The notes: generated from the letters alone by a model not told the origin. Positions 45,431 through 55,161 are shown, counted from the stretch's first letter. The stretch is 64,000 nucleotides of DNA from Deltaproteobacteria bacterium IMCC39146 (GCA_030005635.1 JARUHP010000009.1:79371-143370), one strand, 5' to 3'. Made by a program: numbers and translations.

Positions 45431-47935
45431 TTACCGGCTCGTACTCGCTTTGGGTTCAATTCTTTGCGGTCCGAAAGGACGTAACGTGACGATCAGGCGC
45501 GGTAGCAGGGTGAGAGAAGCGACCAAGGCGATCACCATCGCCAACGCGGTCAGCAACCCGAAGTAGATGCTCGGGATAAAGTTGGAGAGAACCAGAATCG
45601 AAAATCCGACAATGATGACCACCGAAGTGTAGTACATGGCATAGCCAATACTGCCGTGGCATCGGTGCATCGCTGCAATGTAATCTCCATCGCTTTGGTA
45701 CTCGCGCTCGAAGCGATGAATGTAGTGAATGGTGTCGTCGACAGCGATACCGACGCTGATGGCCGCGATGGTGATAGTCATCATGTCGAGGGGAATCCCG
45801 ACCCACCCCATAAAACCCAAAACAGTACCAACAGAGAGCAGGTTGGGGACAATCGCAATCAGAGAAATTTTAAGCGAGCGGAAAAGAACCAGGAACATCA
45901 GCATCAGAGCCGCAACCACGGCGCCCAGAGTCTTTATCTGTGAAGAGAACAGACTTTGCAGCATATTGTTGTACAACAGCAACAGTCCAGAGAGTTTCAC
46001 ATGCTCCAGCTCAAAACCGAGATCCTGAGTGATATCCCGTTTGATCGTTTGCAGCAACTCGTTGCGCCGCAGATTTTTTTCCGAGTCTCTTACCCGCAAG
46101 GAAAAACGCACCTGATTGTTTTCAACTGAAACGTAGGGACTCAAGATAATTTTGCGATAGGTCTCGGGAAGTTCATTGTAGACCAAAGCAAGCTTGAAAT
46201 TGTCGAGGTCCTTGTTCTCATTGATCCTCCGTCCAACCTTAAGCATCGTACCCAGGGAGAGGACCTTGCCCGAGGCAAGGAGAGAATCAAGGTAATCGTG
46301 AACCGCTTCAACGCGCTCCATTCTCTGCCCAGTGAACCAGTACTGGGCTTCGTCTTTTTCCAACTCGAATTCCGCGTCCAGCTCATCAAAGATATCTTCC
46401 GAGGTATCTTCAATAATTGCTATGGGGCGCGTTTCTGTATCAGCGAAATCGATGATGACATCAAGAGGCGTTGTCCCTCCCAGTTCCTCGTCGATAACCT
46501 TCATCCCCTGGTAGATCTCAGTCGACTCTCTGAAATAATCGATAAAACTGTTTTCCACGATCAGCCGAGAGGAACCGACAACACTTCCTATCAACAGCAG
46601 AAGGCTCAGGGTCAGAACCGTTTTGCCATGTGACTCAGTAAAACGAGCCAGAACTCTGGTGAAGGAAAAAGGCACAACGCAGAGAATAGGCACCTTTTCG
46701 GGTAGTAGCATCAACATTGTGGGAAATATCAGGAAGGTCAACAGTAGAGACACAAAGATACCGGCACTCATCATCCAGCCAAAGTTTATGACTGGCAGGA
46801 TGTCACACAGAATCAAAGAACTGAAGCCCGCCACAGTCGTAAGAACCGCAAAGCTACAGGGCCGGATCATGGACAGAACGGTTTCCAGCACCACTTGATG
46901 CTGGCTTGCACCAGGGCTCTTGCAGATAAGCTCACGGTAGCGAACGATCAGATGGATAGTAATCGCCATCGTGATGATCAGCTGCAACGAGATAAAATTG
47001 GAAGAGATCACTGTAACTTCCCAGCCAAAAGTTCCAAGCAGACCGCAGGTAGCCACGACCGATATGACGCTACAGAAGATAGGTAGAACAACCCAGCGAC
47101 GCTGTCGAAACACCATCCACAAGGTCACTGCCAGCAGGCATATGACTCCGGTACCAAAGATTCTCAAGTCGCTCTTGATGAAAGTAATCAGGTCGTCGGC
47201 GATCATACTGACGCCGCCCAGAAAAAGATCTGCTGTTCCCCGATGTTGATCCATAACAGCTCTGACTTCAGCAATATTATGGTGTTGCTCGGCCCGCATT
47301 GCATCACGGTGAGCTTTGAAACGAGCTTTAACCTCTCTGAACTCTGTCGCCTCTGCCGAAGACAAACCCGTCGTTGAGCGCTGCCGCAGCTCATTACGTC
47401 TCTTGAGCAACTCTTTGTAGAGGGGGTCATCGCGCAGGTTGACTTGCAGAGCTGTTGTGCGCAAATCAGGACTGACCAGGAGGTTGCGATAGATTGGACT
47501 GCTTTGAAATTCCTGGCGCGCCAGCTCTTTATCAATCGTTGGCGACTCTAGAGTCTGGACGTCTCCAACCAGCTCCTTTATGGGTCTTGGTGGACTTTCC
47601 AGAAGAGGCACGTCAAGAATTGAGAGGACAGACGCGACACCCTCGAGCGCCTCTAGTTCATCACGAAGGCTGGCCAAGTCAGCCAGCACCGCGTCGGCAA
47701 AGAGATCTTCGTTGGGGATGTAGGAGATAATCAGAAAGTCGGAGCTGCCGTAACGTTCAGCCACCAACCGGGTGAATTGCAGATCCTTGTCATTTTCCAG
47801 AATCAGAGTTTCTGCAGAGGCGTCAATCTCAAGATTACGCGCTTCATAACCCAAAACAGCGACCATCAGCAGCATTGCCAGCAAGACGGTTTTAGGATAG
47901 GCGAGAATGAGCCTGTCGTAGACGAATTTCACCAT
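45431..47935 (-). CDS. RND/MMPL-family exporter (HpnN-like)
   Basis: This large inner-membrane exporter is of the RND/MMPL superfamily, predicted to move a lipid or hydrophobic molecule. The 834-residue protein has the two-half layout: a TM helix (KTVLLAMLLMVAVLGY), a periplasmic domain, five helices (ITMAITIHLIVRYRE, then SFAVLTTVAGFSSLILCD), a second periplasmic domain, and a second set with GIAVDDTIHYIHRFEREYQS. The GIAVDDTIH motif is typical of the family's proton-relay helix. It is last in an operon with an MlaA-like lipoprotein and an MlaC-like carrier, 14 bp after the carrier. Confidence 0.88.
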   Translation of the reverse strand: MVKFVYDRLILAYPKTVLLAMLLMVAVLGYEARNLEIDASAETLILENDKDLQFTRLVAERYGSSDFLIISYIPNEDLFADAVLADLASLRDELEALEGVASVLSILDVPLLESPPRPIKELVGDVQTLESPTIDKELARQEFQSSPIYRNLLVSPDLRTTALQVNLRDDPLYKELLKRRNELRQRSTTGLSSAEATEFREVKARFKAHRDAMRAEQHHNIAEVRAVMDQHRGTADLFLGGVSMIADDLITFIKSDLRIFGTGVICLLAVTLWMVFRQRRWVVLPIFCSVISVVATCGLLGTFGWEVTVISSNFISLQLIITMAITIHLIVRYRELICKSPGASQHQVVLETVLSMIRPCSFAVLTTVAGFSSLILCDILPVINFGWMMSAGIFVSLLLTFLIFPTMLMLLPEKVPILCVVPFSFTRVLARFTESHGKTVLTLSLLLLIGSVVGSSRLIVENSFIDYFRESTEIYQGMKVIDEELGGTTPLDVIIDFADTETRPIAIIEDTSEDIFDELDAEFELEKDEAQYWFTGQRMERVEAVHDYLDSLLASGKVLSLGTMLKVGRRINENKDLDNFKLALVYNELPETYRKIILSPYVSVENNQVRFSLRVRDSEKNLRRNELLQTIKRDITQDLGFELEHVKLSGLLLLYNNMLQSLFSSQIKTLGAVVAALMLMFLVLFRSLKISLIAIVPNLLSVGTVLGFMGWVGIPLDMMTITIAAISVGIAVDDTIHYIHRFEREYQSDGDYIAAMHRCHGSIGYAMYYTSVVIIVGFSILVLSNFIPSIYFGLLTALAMVIALVASLTLLPRLIVTLRPFGPQRIEPKASTSR

Positions 47936-47949
47936 TGCTGCCGCACCAG

Positions 47950-48561
47950 TCAGGATCCAGCCTCATCAGGCTCGGTGATGGTAAAGGCACCATCAGTTTT
48001 CAGCTTTTCGAGAAGGTCGTCTATACTTCCATTACTGAGGACACCGTCGAACTGGGAGCGATAGGTCTGAATAACGCTCACCCCACTGATCTCCACATCG
48101 TAGACCTTCCAGCCTTCCGCAGCGCGATACATTTTGTAGAGCATCTCGATGCGACTGTCCTTGGAGACCAGGGTCGTCGGTACATGGACTTTTTTACCCT
48201 TTATAAGAGGCTCTCCATAAAGAACCTTTTCATCAGTATAAATATCCAACTTTTCAAGAAATGACTGTTGCAGTCGATCAATGAAAAGATCAGAGAAGGA
48301 AGCCTTTTCCCCGGGATTAAGCTGTGGCCAGTGTTTTTTGCCCAAGCTCAGTTTGGCCATGGTTGGATAATCAAAGATCGGTGCAACAAGAGCAATGATC
48401 TGTACGTCTCTTTCTGCTTTATCCAAAGACTCGTCCTGCAAGAGCAGCATCACAGCATCAATTCTGGTCTCAACCAGTTCACGCGCCTCTGCCGGGCCTT
48501 CAGCCAGTGACGGCACGGCAGACAACAGCAGGCAAAGCAGGATAGAGAGCAGGTATCGCAT
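47950..48561 (-). CDS. MlaC/Ttg2D (HpnM-like) periplasmic lipid carrier
   Basis: This is a predicted soluble periplasmic protein that shuttles phospholipid or another lipid between membranes. The 203-residue protein has a signal peptide (RYLLSILLCLLLSAVPSLA) and the family features DYPTMAKLSLGKKHWPQLNP and WKVYDVEISGVSVIQTYRSQ. It lies 2 bp after the MlaA-like gene and 14 bp before the RND exporter. HpnM, the hopanoid-linked homologue, belongs to the same family and also pairs with an RND protein. Confidence 0.9.
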   Translation of the reverse strand: MRYLLSILLCLLLSAVPSLAEGPAEARELVETRIDAVMLLLQDESLDKAERDVQIIALVAPIFDYPTMAKLSLGKKHWPQLNPGEKASFSDLFIDRLQQSFLEKLDIYTDEKVLYGEPLIKGKKVHVPTTLVSKDSRIEMLYKMYRAAEGWKVYDVEISGVSVIQTYRSQFDGVLSNGSIDDLLEKLKTDGAFTITEPDEAGS

Positions 48562-48563
48562 GG

Positions 48564-49364
48564 CTACTCCTCGATCTGTTTATTTCGACGTTGTTCGTAA
48601 CTATCCCGGAGGAAAGGATAGAGATCGACAGCATCCTTTTTCATACTTTCATATTTACCGATGTGCAAGGACGTCTGGTTCACCTGTTTGTAGACACGCA
48701 AGGCCAAGCGCACCTCAGAATCTTCGACGTAGCTGGTCGGCTTAAGGAAATGGTCAGGGACGAGGCCAATGGTGTCACGCAGGTTGGAAGGCCCCAGCAG
48801 TGGCAGCACGATGTGAAAGCCACTACCAACACCGTAATAACCCAGGGTTTGGCCGAAGTCTTCCGGGTAGGGTTGCAAATTGCAGTGTTTTGCGGCCGGG
48901 TCAAAAAACCCTAAAATTCCGACCGTTGAATTAAAAACAAAGCGCGCCAGTTCAATGCTCGCCTGCTTTGGTTTAAGTTGTAACAGGTTGTTGGTAAAAC
49001 GCACCGGCATCAGCAAATTACGGAAAAAACGCCCCACTGCCAGCCGCGCACCTTCGGGTGCCACAGCACGATAGCCGCTGGCCGTCGGCTTGAGCAGCCA
49101 GAAGTAGACCTTGTCGTTAACCTTTGTCATAACCCGATTGTAACCGCTCAAAGGGTCTATGATATCTGCCGAGGCCGCGTCTTCAAATTCATCTTCAAGA
49201 TCAAACTCATCCTCAAAAGGCTGAGGGGCAAGAGTCTCCTGCTGCACCGTGTCATTTACGTGTTCATCATTCCGTGAATGATGAACACCACAACCAGACA
49301 AAAAGGCCGTCAAGGCAATGAGTAACAGTAATGATTTAATAGAATTTCTGGGAACTCTTCCCAT
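48564..49364 (-). CDS. MlaA/VacJ-family outer-membrane lipoprotein
   Basis: MlaA forms a ring in the outer membrane that removes phospholipid from its outer leaflet. The 266-residue protein has a lipobox LSGC with lipidated Cys25, an acidic linker (EDEFDLEDEFEDAAS), then the VacJ domain with DPLSGYNRVMTKVNDKVYFW, RFFRNLLMPVRFTNNLLQ and a glycine-rich YYGVGSGFHIVLPLLGPSN. ATG 49364 follows GCAGGAG. It heads the operon with the MlaC-like carrier and RND exporter. The usual MlaFED genes are not here. Confidence 0.92.
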   Translation of the reverse strand: MGRVPRNSIKSLLLLIALTAFLSGCGVHHSRNDEHVNDTVQQETLAPQPFEDEFDLEDEFEDAASADIIDPLSGYNRVMTKVNDKVYFWLLKPTASGYRAVAPEGARLAVGRFFRNLLMPVRFTNNLLQLKPKQASIELARFVFNSTVGILGFFDPAAKHCNLQPYPEDFGQTLGYYGVGSGFHIVLPLLGPSNLRDTIGLVPDHFLKPTSYVEDSEVRLALRVYKQVNQTSLHIGKYESMKKDAVDLYPFLRDSYEQRRNKQIEE

Positions 49365-49490
49365 TACGCACTCCTGCCTTTAGCAAGTGTGTTGTCGTTC
49401 GAATTTACGCTCATGTCACACAGTGAAGCAAAAAACCAATGGGCTATCGTGTCATTTTATTGTTCTGGGAGAAAGTATAGAAGTAGATAT

Positions 49491-50240
49491 TCAAACTTTA
49501 TCGGCACTTTTCTGCCGCACCACCTCAAAGAGTGCAACAGCGCTTGCAGAAGCCGCATTCAGGGAAGAAACCCCTCCGATCATCGGGATTTCCAACAACC
49601 CATCACAGATCTCACGGGTGCGCTGACGCAAACCTTCGCCCTCACTACCAATCACCAATGCAAGGTTGCCAGAAAGGTTTGTCGTAAAGAGTGGTTGCGC
49701 ATCCTCTCCGGCTGCCAGGCCATAGACCCAGAAACCAGCCTTTTGCAGCTGCTGCATAGCACGGGCAAGGTTCGTCACCTGGCAGACGGCCAGATGCTCT
49801 ACCGCACCGGCCGAGGCACGATCAACCACGTTGGTAATTCCACAACTGCGGTCCTTGGTGACAACCACACCCTGGCAGCCTGCCGCGTCGGCATTACGCA
49901 GGATCGCGCCCAGGTTGTGAGGATCGGTAATACCATCGAGCAGCAGGAAGAAGCCGGTATCGCCGGAAGCCTGCCAGCTTTCGATCAGGTCCTCAAGTTC
50001 CGTGTAGGGGAAAGGCTCCATGGACAGGACCGCACCCTGATGATGGGACTGCCCTGCCAGGCGATCCAGGTCCTGGCGTTGCCGTTGCCGAACCGGAATT
50101 CCGCGCTCGCGAGCAATCGCTACCAGCTCTTCAACGCGTTGACCGCCCTGCTTTTCATCCACATAGAGTTCAAGGGGCTGGCGACGTCCTCTCAGAGCCT
50201 CACGTACCGGGTGAATCCCGTAAAGATAATCAACTTTCAC
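49491..50240 (-). CDS. rlmB: 23S rRNA 2'-O-methyltransferase, TrmH/SpoU family (RlmB)
   Basis: RlmB methylates the ribose of G2251 in the 23S P-loop. The 249-residue protein has the N-terminal substrate-binding domain (YLYGIHPVREALRGRRQPLE) and the knotted SPOUT domain with DGITDPHNLGAILRNADAAG, GSEGEGL and SSLNAASASAVALFE. GTG 50240 begins 4 bp after the pyrF stop. Close relatives such as TrmH act on tRNA, so the exact target is inferred from length and motifs. Confidence 0.92.
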   Translation of the reverse strand: MKVDYLYGIHPVREALRGRRQPLELYVDEKQGGQRVEELVAIARERGIPVRQRQRQDLDRLAGQSHHQGAVLSMEPFPYTELEDLIESWQASGDTGFFLLLDGITDPHNLGAILRNADAAGCQGVVVTKDRSCGITNVVDRASAGAVEHLAVCQVTNLARAMQQLQKAGFWVYGLAAGEDAQPLFTTNLSGNLALVIGSEGEGLRQRTREICDGLLEIPMIGGVSSLNAASASAVALFEVVRQKSADKV

Positions 50241-50244
50241 CGTT

Positions 50245-50979
50245 TCATGACCCTTCCAAGGCTGCTTGCATTTCGTCTAGAATCATCTGTGCCGCCGCCG
50301 CAGGATCACTCGCTGCAGAAATCGGGCGACCAATGACCAGGTAATCGGCACCGGCACGCAGAGCATCACCGGGGGTTGTTACCCGCTTCTGATCATCCTG
50401 GGAAGCGAAGGTCGGCCGCACGCCGGGGGTCACGATGGCAAAGTCCTCGCCACAGGCCTCACGGATCAGACCAACTTCCTTGGGTGAAGCGACCACGCCG
50501 TCCATGCCGGCGTCTTTCGCCAGCTTGGCCAGCTTCGGCACCATAACCTCGACGGGGCGATCAATGCCGACACCGCGCAAGGTCTCTTGATTTGACGAAG
50601 TCAGTATGGTGACCGCAAGCAGAACCGGACGATCAGGGTTGTCACGCGGGCAGACCTTGTCCACCTCGGCCACAAGCTTCGCCATCATCTCAAAGCCACC
50701 CAGAGCATGGACGTTAAACATCTTCACGCCGAGGCGTAAAGCCTCGAGGCCTGCCATCGCCACGGTATTTGGAATATCATGATACTTCAGGTCGAGAAAC
50801 ACATCGGCACCAGCATCCTGCACCAGGTTAACCACCTCAGGGCCGCACTTGGTAAAGAGCTGCTTGCCGATTTTGAAAACACCGACCTGGCCTTGTAACT
50901 GATCCACCCAGTTGCGGGCATCTTCAAGGTTGTCGACATCGAGAGCGAAGATCAATTTCGATTTGGCATTATCAGTCAT
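50245..50979 (-). CDS. pyrF: Orotidine 5'-phosphate decarboxylase
   Basis: This enzyme makes UMP from OMP, the last step of de novo pyrimidine synthesis. The 244-residue protein has the catalytic DVFLDLKYHDIPNTVAMAG with its lysine-aspartate array and the phosphate-binding VTPGVRPTF and DYLVIGRPI. ATG 50979 follows AGGA by 7 bases and overlaps the preceding gene by 8 bp. A GTG one codon earlier is less likely. Confidence 0.97.
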   Translation of the reverse strand: MTDNAKSKLIFALDVDNLEDARNWVDQLQGQVGVFKIGKQLFTKCGPEVVNLVQDAGADVFLDLKYHDIPNTVAMAGLEALRLGVKMFNVHALGGFEMMAKLVAEVDKVCPRDNPDRPVLLAVTILTSSNQETLRGVGIDRPVEVMVPKLAKLAKDAGMDGVVASPKEVGLIREACGEDFAIVTPGVRPTFASQDDQKRVTTPGDALRAGADYLVIGRPISAASDPAAAAQMILDEMQAALEGS

Positions 50980-52204
50980 CACGTTGTCCTATCAAGTCCT
51001 GTACACGCTGCGAAACTTCCTGAACCCGTTTGATCAGTTCGGCAGAATCAGTTGCACCGAGTTCACGCCGGGCGGCGATACACTCCATATAAATAAGTTC
51101 ACTTAAAGAATCGGAAAGCAGGCGCAGCTTGTCACCTTCTTCAAGGCCGGCGAGGTTAGCCAGAACACGGCCACCATCAACAGAGCCATCGTCCTTGAGA
51201 CTCGTTTGTCTAAAAACATAAGAGAAGGGTTGTGGAAGGTCACGCATAAAGCAGGAGACCTCCTCACGAAACTGAGGGTTCTTGGCCGACACGACCCTGT
51301 GCATGGCAACCAATACGCCGTTGAAGATATTGACGACCTCACCAAGCACGCCCTCCACTTTCACGGTCGGAGCTTCTTCCATGGAGACGACACCGCGCTC
51401 AACCAACTGGCTCAGCAGTTTGATGGCATCAAATTCACCGGAACCGGAACGACGCAGCAGCTCTTTGACACTGCCGACACCGGCCTGGATCAAGGCAACC
51501 ATCTTTTGCGAGACGCTGTCAAGATCGTTGGGCACCTTGTCGGTGGCCACCGGAATGGCATCGAGCGACTTGACCTTCTGCATATAGACAGCGCGCTCAT
51601 CAACCCGACGCAGGCCCTCCATGATCAGGTTCTGGGTGTTCATGGAGAGGCTGACCACCTCGTCTTCAGCGAGGGGCTTGTCGATGAAAACGAACGAGCC
51701 TTCCTGAAAGGCAAACAGGTTATAAACGATGGTTTCAACCTGATTTTTGGTTGCAGCCCAGAGATCCTTGGCATCAATCACATTCTGGTCAATCAGGCTT
51801 TTACCGAGAGGCAACTCGCCATTGGCAAACTGACGCGCCCCCTGCATGGTTTCACGATCAAATTTACCGAGGCTGTAGAGGATTTCACCGATTTCTTCTT
51901 CCGGAAAAGTGCTCGTTGCATAAACGATCTCACCATTCTGGAAGCAGAGGGTCTTGTTACCGCCGGCAAGCAGGAAATGCAGAATGCCGGATTTGCGAAA
52001 CATATTGAAGAATGAGAGCAGATCGACAATTCCACCTGCATTCAGAAGTCCGGTCATCAAGACCTTGTTAGCACCGGTCGTGGTTTCCAACAGCAGGTGA
52101 TTGGTAGAACAGGAAGACAACCGCAAGGGTTGGGCTTCCAGCATTCTCGCAACAGCGGGTGGCAGAGTCAGCTTGCCACCTTTTTCAATTCGGATTTCAC
52201 TCAT
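50972..52204 (-). CDS. DUF4388-domain protein with AbrB-like N-terminus, function unknown
   Basis: The 410-residue cytoplasmic protein has no signal peptide. Residues 1 to about 40 (MSEIRIEKGGKLTLPPAVAR onward) resemble the swapped-hairpin start of AbrB/SpoVT proteins. A DUF4388/PatA-like domain follows (residues about 45-160): LLSFFNMFRKSGILHFLLAG, then NGEIVYATSTFPEEEIGEIL. The remainder is helical and carries no recognisable catalytic motif. DUF4388 proteins are often linked to two-component or gliding-type regulation. ATG 52204 follows a GAGAGGG site; the open frame extends into proS. It overlaps pyrF by 8 bp. Confidence 0.8.
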   Translation of the reverse strand: MSEIRIEKGGKLTLPPAVARMLEAQPLRLSSCSTNHLLLETTTGANKVLMTGLLNAGGIVDLLSFFNMFRKSGILHFLLAGGNKTLCFQNGEIVYATSTFPEEEIGEILYSLGKFDRETMQGARQFANGELPLGKSLIDQNVIDAKDLWAATKNQVETIVYNLFAFQEGSFVFIDKPLAEDEVVSLSMNTQNLIMEGLRRVDERAVYMQKVKSLDAIPVATDKVPNDLDSVSQKMVALIQAGVGSVKELLRRSGSGEFDAIKLLSQLVERGVVSMEEAPTVKVEGVLGEVVNIFNGVLVAMHRVVSAKNPQFREEVSCFMRDLPQPFSYVFRQTSLKDDGSVDGGRVLANLAGLEEGDKLRLLSDSLSELIYMECIAARRELGATDSAELIKRVQEVSQRVQDLIGQRDD

Positions 52205-52220
52205 AGTGGCCCACCCTCTC

Positions 52221-53936
52221 CTACTCGGCCGCGAGTGCAGTGCGAACCTGTTCAGCGACTTTTTGGGCAGCACCTTCGATCGGCAGCATGACACGCTCTC
52301 CGGCGCGTCTTTCCTGCAACTCAAAGGACTGCTCTTTCAAACCGCGAGCGCCAACGTTAATTCGCAGCGGGATACCGAGCAGATCGGCATCCTTGAACTT
52401 GCTGCCGGGACGTTCATCACGATCATCAAGAAGCACTTCAATTCCTTCCGACAGAAGATCCTGGTAGAGCTTTTCACCGGCGGCAAGGACCTCTTCGTCC
52501 TTCGGATTGAGCATGGTGACGATCACCTGGAACGGAGCCAGGGGCATCGGCCAGATAATGCCGTTCTCATCATGATTCTGCTCAATGGCGGCCGCGGCCG
52601 TACGACCGATCCCGATCCCGTAACAGCCCATGATAATCTCTTTGGCCACGCCGTCCGCATCAAGGAAGGTCGCCTTCATCGACTCGGAATACTTGGTGCC
52701 CAACTTGAAGATGTGTCCGACCTCTATGCCTCGGGTGTTCGAGTAACGTCCCCCGCAATGCGGACAGGTATCCCCATCGGCAGCATCACGCAGATCAGCG
52801 AATTGCTTGACCTGGAAATCGCGCTCCAGGTTAACACCTTCCAGGTGTATATCCTTCTCGTTGCCGCCGACACCCATGTTGCGCATGTATTTGACGGCGT
52901 TATCAGCGTAAAGCGTTATCTTTAATCCAATGGGGCCAGAGAAACCGACCGGCCCGCCGGTTGCCTTGGCAATCTGTTCCGGGGTCGCCAGCTCAACGAC
53001 CGAAGCGCCGAGGAGATTCTTCACCTTCGCCACGTTCAACTCGTGATCCCCCCGGATCAGTACCGCCACCGGCTCATCATCAACGATGACCAACATGGTT
53101 TTAACGATCTGGCTCGGCTTAAGCTCAAGCATCACCGAAACATCAGCAACCGAGTGAGCACCCTTGGTGACCACCCGCTCAACCTCGTTCATCGGCGCCT
53201 GCGACATCTCGCCTTTGTCGATAACCACCGCTTTTTCAATATTGGCCGAGTATTCACAAGACTCGCAGCTAATCACCACGTCCTCACCAGTGTCGGCCAG
53301 CACCATGAACTCATGGCTGAAAGAACCGCCGATAGCTCCTGAGTCCGCCTCGACCATGCGATACTTAAGACCACAACGCTCGAAGATACGGCAGTAAGCC
53401 TTGCGCATCTTTTCGTAGCTTAAGTTGGCACCTTCATCAGTCGCATCAAAAGAGTAGGCGTCTTTCATAATGAACTCGCGGCCACGCATCAGGCCGAAAC
53501 GGGGGCGGACTTCATCACGGAACTTGGTCTGGATCTGGTAAAGATTAACCGGCAATTGACGATAGGAGTTGACCGTGCCACGCACGATCTCAGTAACGAC
53601 TTCTTCGTGGGTGGGTCCAATGCAGAACTCAGTCTCTTTGCGGTCTTTCAAACGCAGCAACTCTTTGCCATACTGTTGCCAACGACCCGACTGTTCCCAG
53701 AGATCGGCAGGACAAACAGCTGGCATAAGGATCTCAATCGCACCGGCTTTGTTCATCTCTTCACGAACGATATTCTCGGCTTTGCGGATAACCCGCAGGC
53801 CCAGTGGCAGGTAATCGTAGATCCCTGCGGCGACCTTGCGGATCATGCCCGCACGGGACATCAGTTGGTGACTAACAACTTCGGCGTCGCCAGGAGTTTC
53901 TTTCAACGTCGGCAAAAAATACTGGGAATAACGCAT
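52221..53936 (-). CDS. proS: Prolyl-tRNA synthetase (bacterial type with editing domain)
   Basis: This enzyme charges tRNA-Pro. The 571-residue length and the central insertion between class II motifs 2 and 3 mark the bacterial form with a YbaK-like editing domain (residues about 230-390). Class II motifs are visible as RVIRKAENIVREEMNKAGAI, TKFRDEVRPRFGLMRGREFI and GIGIGRTAAAAIEQ. The C-terminal anticodon-binding domain contains VLLDDRDERPGSKFKDADLL. It lies 16 bp before the DUF4388 gene and 99 bp after ispG. Confidence 0.97.
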   Translation of the reverse strand: MRYSQYFLPTLKETPGDAEVVSHQLMSRAGMIRKVAAGIYDYLPLGLRVIRKAENIVREEMNKAGAIEILMPAVCPADLWEQSGRWQQYGKELLRLKDRKETEFCIGPTHEEVVTEIVRGTVNSYRQLPVNLYQIQTKFRDEVRPRFGLMRGREFIMKDAYSFDATDEGANLSYEKMRKAYCRIFERCGLKYRMVEADSGAIGGSFSHEFMVLADTGEDVVISCESCEYSANIEKAVVIDKGEMSQAPMNEVERVVTKGAHSVADVSVMLELKPSQIVKTMLVIVDDEPVAVLIRGDHELNVAKVKNLLGASVVELATPEQIAKATGGPVGFSGPIGLKITLYADNAVKYMRNMGVGGNEKDIHLEGVNLERDFQVKQFADLRDAADGDTCPHCGGRYSNTRGIEVGHIFKLGTKYSESMKATFLDADGVAKEIIMGCYGIGIGRTAAAAIEQNHDENGIIWPMPLAPFQVIVTMLNPKDEEVLAAGEKLYQDLLSEGIEVLLDDRDERPGSKFKDADLLGIPLRINVGARGLKEQSFELQERRAGERVMLPIEGAAQKVAEQVRTALAAE

Positions 53937-54035
53937 TTGGTATCCTCTTGAATAATATAATGGCCCCCTTCAGGAACTGAAAAGGGCCTATGAAATTAGC
54001 TTATTTTCTGGGCGATTGCAAGGAATGTTGACGGC

Positions 54036-55100
54036 TTAATGGCCTTGCTGTGCAGCCAGGAGCAAAGCCTCTGCAACCAGAGCATCGGCGAGCTCATCCT
54101 GCGGCACCTTGCGAACCACCTCACCTTTACGGAAGAGCAACCCCTGACCTTTGCCGCCTGCGATACCAAGGTCTGCTTCACGCGCCTCTCCGGGGCCATT
54201 CACCACACACCCCATCACCGCAATACTGATTTTGCATGGCAGGTCGTGCAGACGTTTTTCAACGTCTTCAGCAATCTGGATCAGGTCAATCTGGCAACGC
54301 CCACAGGTCGGGCAACTAATGAAGACCGGTCCGCGCTCACGCAACTCAAGACTCTTGAGAATCTCCCAGCCGACCCGCACCTCTTCAACCGGGTCCCCGG
54401 TGAGAGACACCCGTAAAGTATCGCCGATCCCATCGTAAAGCAGGGCGCCGAGGCCCACAGCGCTCTTGATCGTGCCGCTCCAGGTGGTACCGGCTTCAGT
54501 CACGCCAATATGCAGCGGATAATCGACCTGTGCAGAGAGCAGACGGTAGGCAGCAACGGTACGACGCACGTCAGAGGACTTAAGGCTGACTTTGATCTCC
54601 TGGTAATTCAGCCCTTCCAGGATACGAATATGACCAAGAGCACTCTCCACCATCGCTTCGGCAGTTGGATGGCCGTGCTTCTCAAGCAATTCTTTCTCAA
54701 GGGAGCCGGCGTTCACACCGATACGAATCGGCACCGATCGATCGGTACAGGCTTTAACGACTTCTTCGACCTTCCAGCGCTCGCCTATATTTCCCGGATT
54801 CAAGCGCAAGCCATCCACCCCCGCTTCCAGCGACATCAGAGCCAATCGATAATCGAAATGGATATCGGCAATCATGGGGATACGGCTTTGCTTGCAGATT
54901 GGAGCAAGAGCTTCTGCAGCGGCCTCATCAGGAACAGCACAACGCACGATTTCACATCCAGCCGCAGCCAGAGCTTCAACCTGTGCAGAAGTCGCCGCCA
55001 CATCCCGGGTATCCGTGTTACACATCGACTGCACCGAAACCGGCGCGTCGCGGCCTACCGCCACTGAACCGACCTGAATTTTACGCGTGCTACTTCTCAT
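54036..55100 (-). CDS. ispG: 4-hydroxy-3-methylbut-2-enyl diphosphate synthase
   Basis: IspG carries out the sixth step of the non-mevalonate isoprenoid pathway with a 4Fe-4S cluster. From ATG 55100 it has 354 residues, with the TIM-barrel start STRKIQVGSVAVGRDAPVSV, QSMCNTDTRDV and the cluster region CPTCGRC plus GCVVNGPGEA. The frame stays open to an ATG at 55151, but a promoter covers that codon, which supports the shorter start. No ribosome site is clear at either. It heads the line ispG-proS-DUF4388-pyrF-rlmB. Confidence 0.93.
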   Translation of the reverse strand: MRSSTRKIQVGSVAVGRDAPVSVQSMCNTDTRDVAATSAQVEALAAAGCEIVRCAVPDEAAAEALAPICKQSRIPMIADIHFDYRLALMSLEAGVDGLRLNPGNIGERWKVEEVVKACTDRSVPIRIGVNAGSLEKELLEKHGHPTAEAMVESALGHIRILEGLNYQEIKVSLKSSDVRRTVAAYRLLSAQVDYPLHIGVTEAGTTWSGTIKSAVGLGALLYDGIGDTLRVSLTGDPVEEVRVGWEILKSLELRERGPVFISCPTCGRCQIDLIQIAEDVEKRLHDLPCKISIAVMGCVVNGPGEAREADLGIAGGKGQGLLFRKGEVVRKVPQDELADALVAEALLLAAQQGH

Positions 55101-55132
55101 AAGATGAATCACTCTGTCAAAAGATGTCCGTG

Positions 55133-55161
55133 AGTTTAAAGGCGGCTTCATGATGAGTCAA
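55133..55161 (-). promoter_or_regulatory. Promoter for ispG
   Basis: -35 TTGACT (55156-55161), a 17-bp spacer and -10 TAAACT (55133-55138) lie 33 bp upstream of the chosen ATG. The alternative upstream ATG falls inside the spacer and so would not be transcribed from here. Confidence 0.55.
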
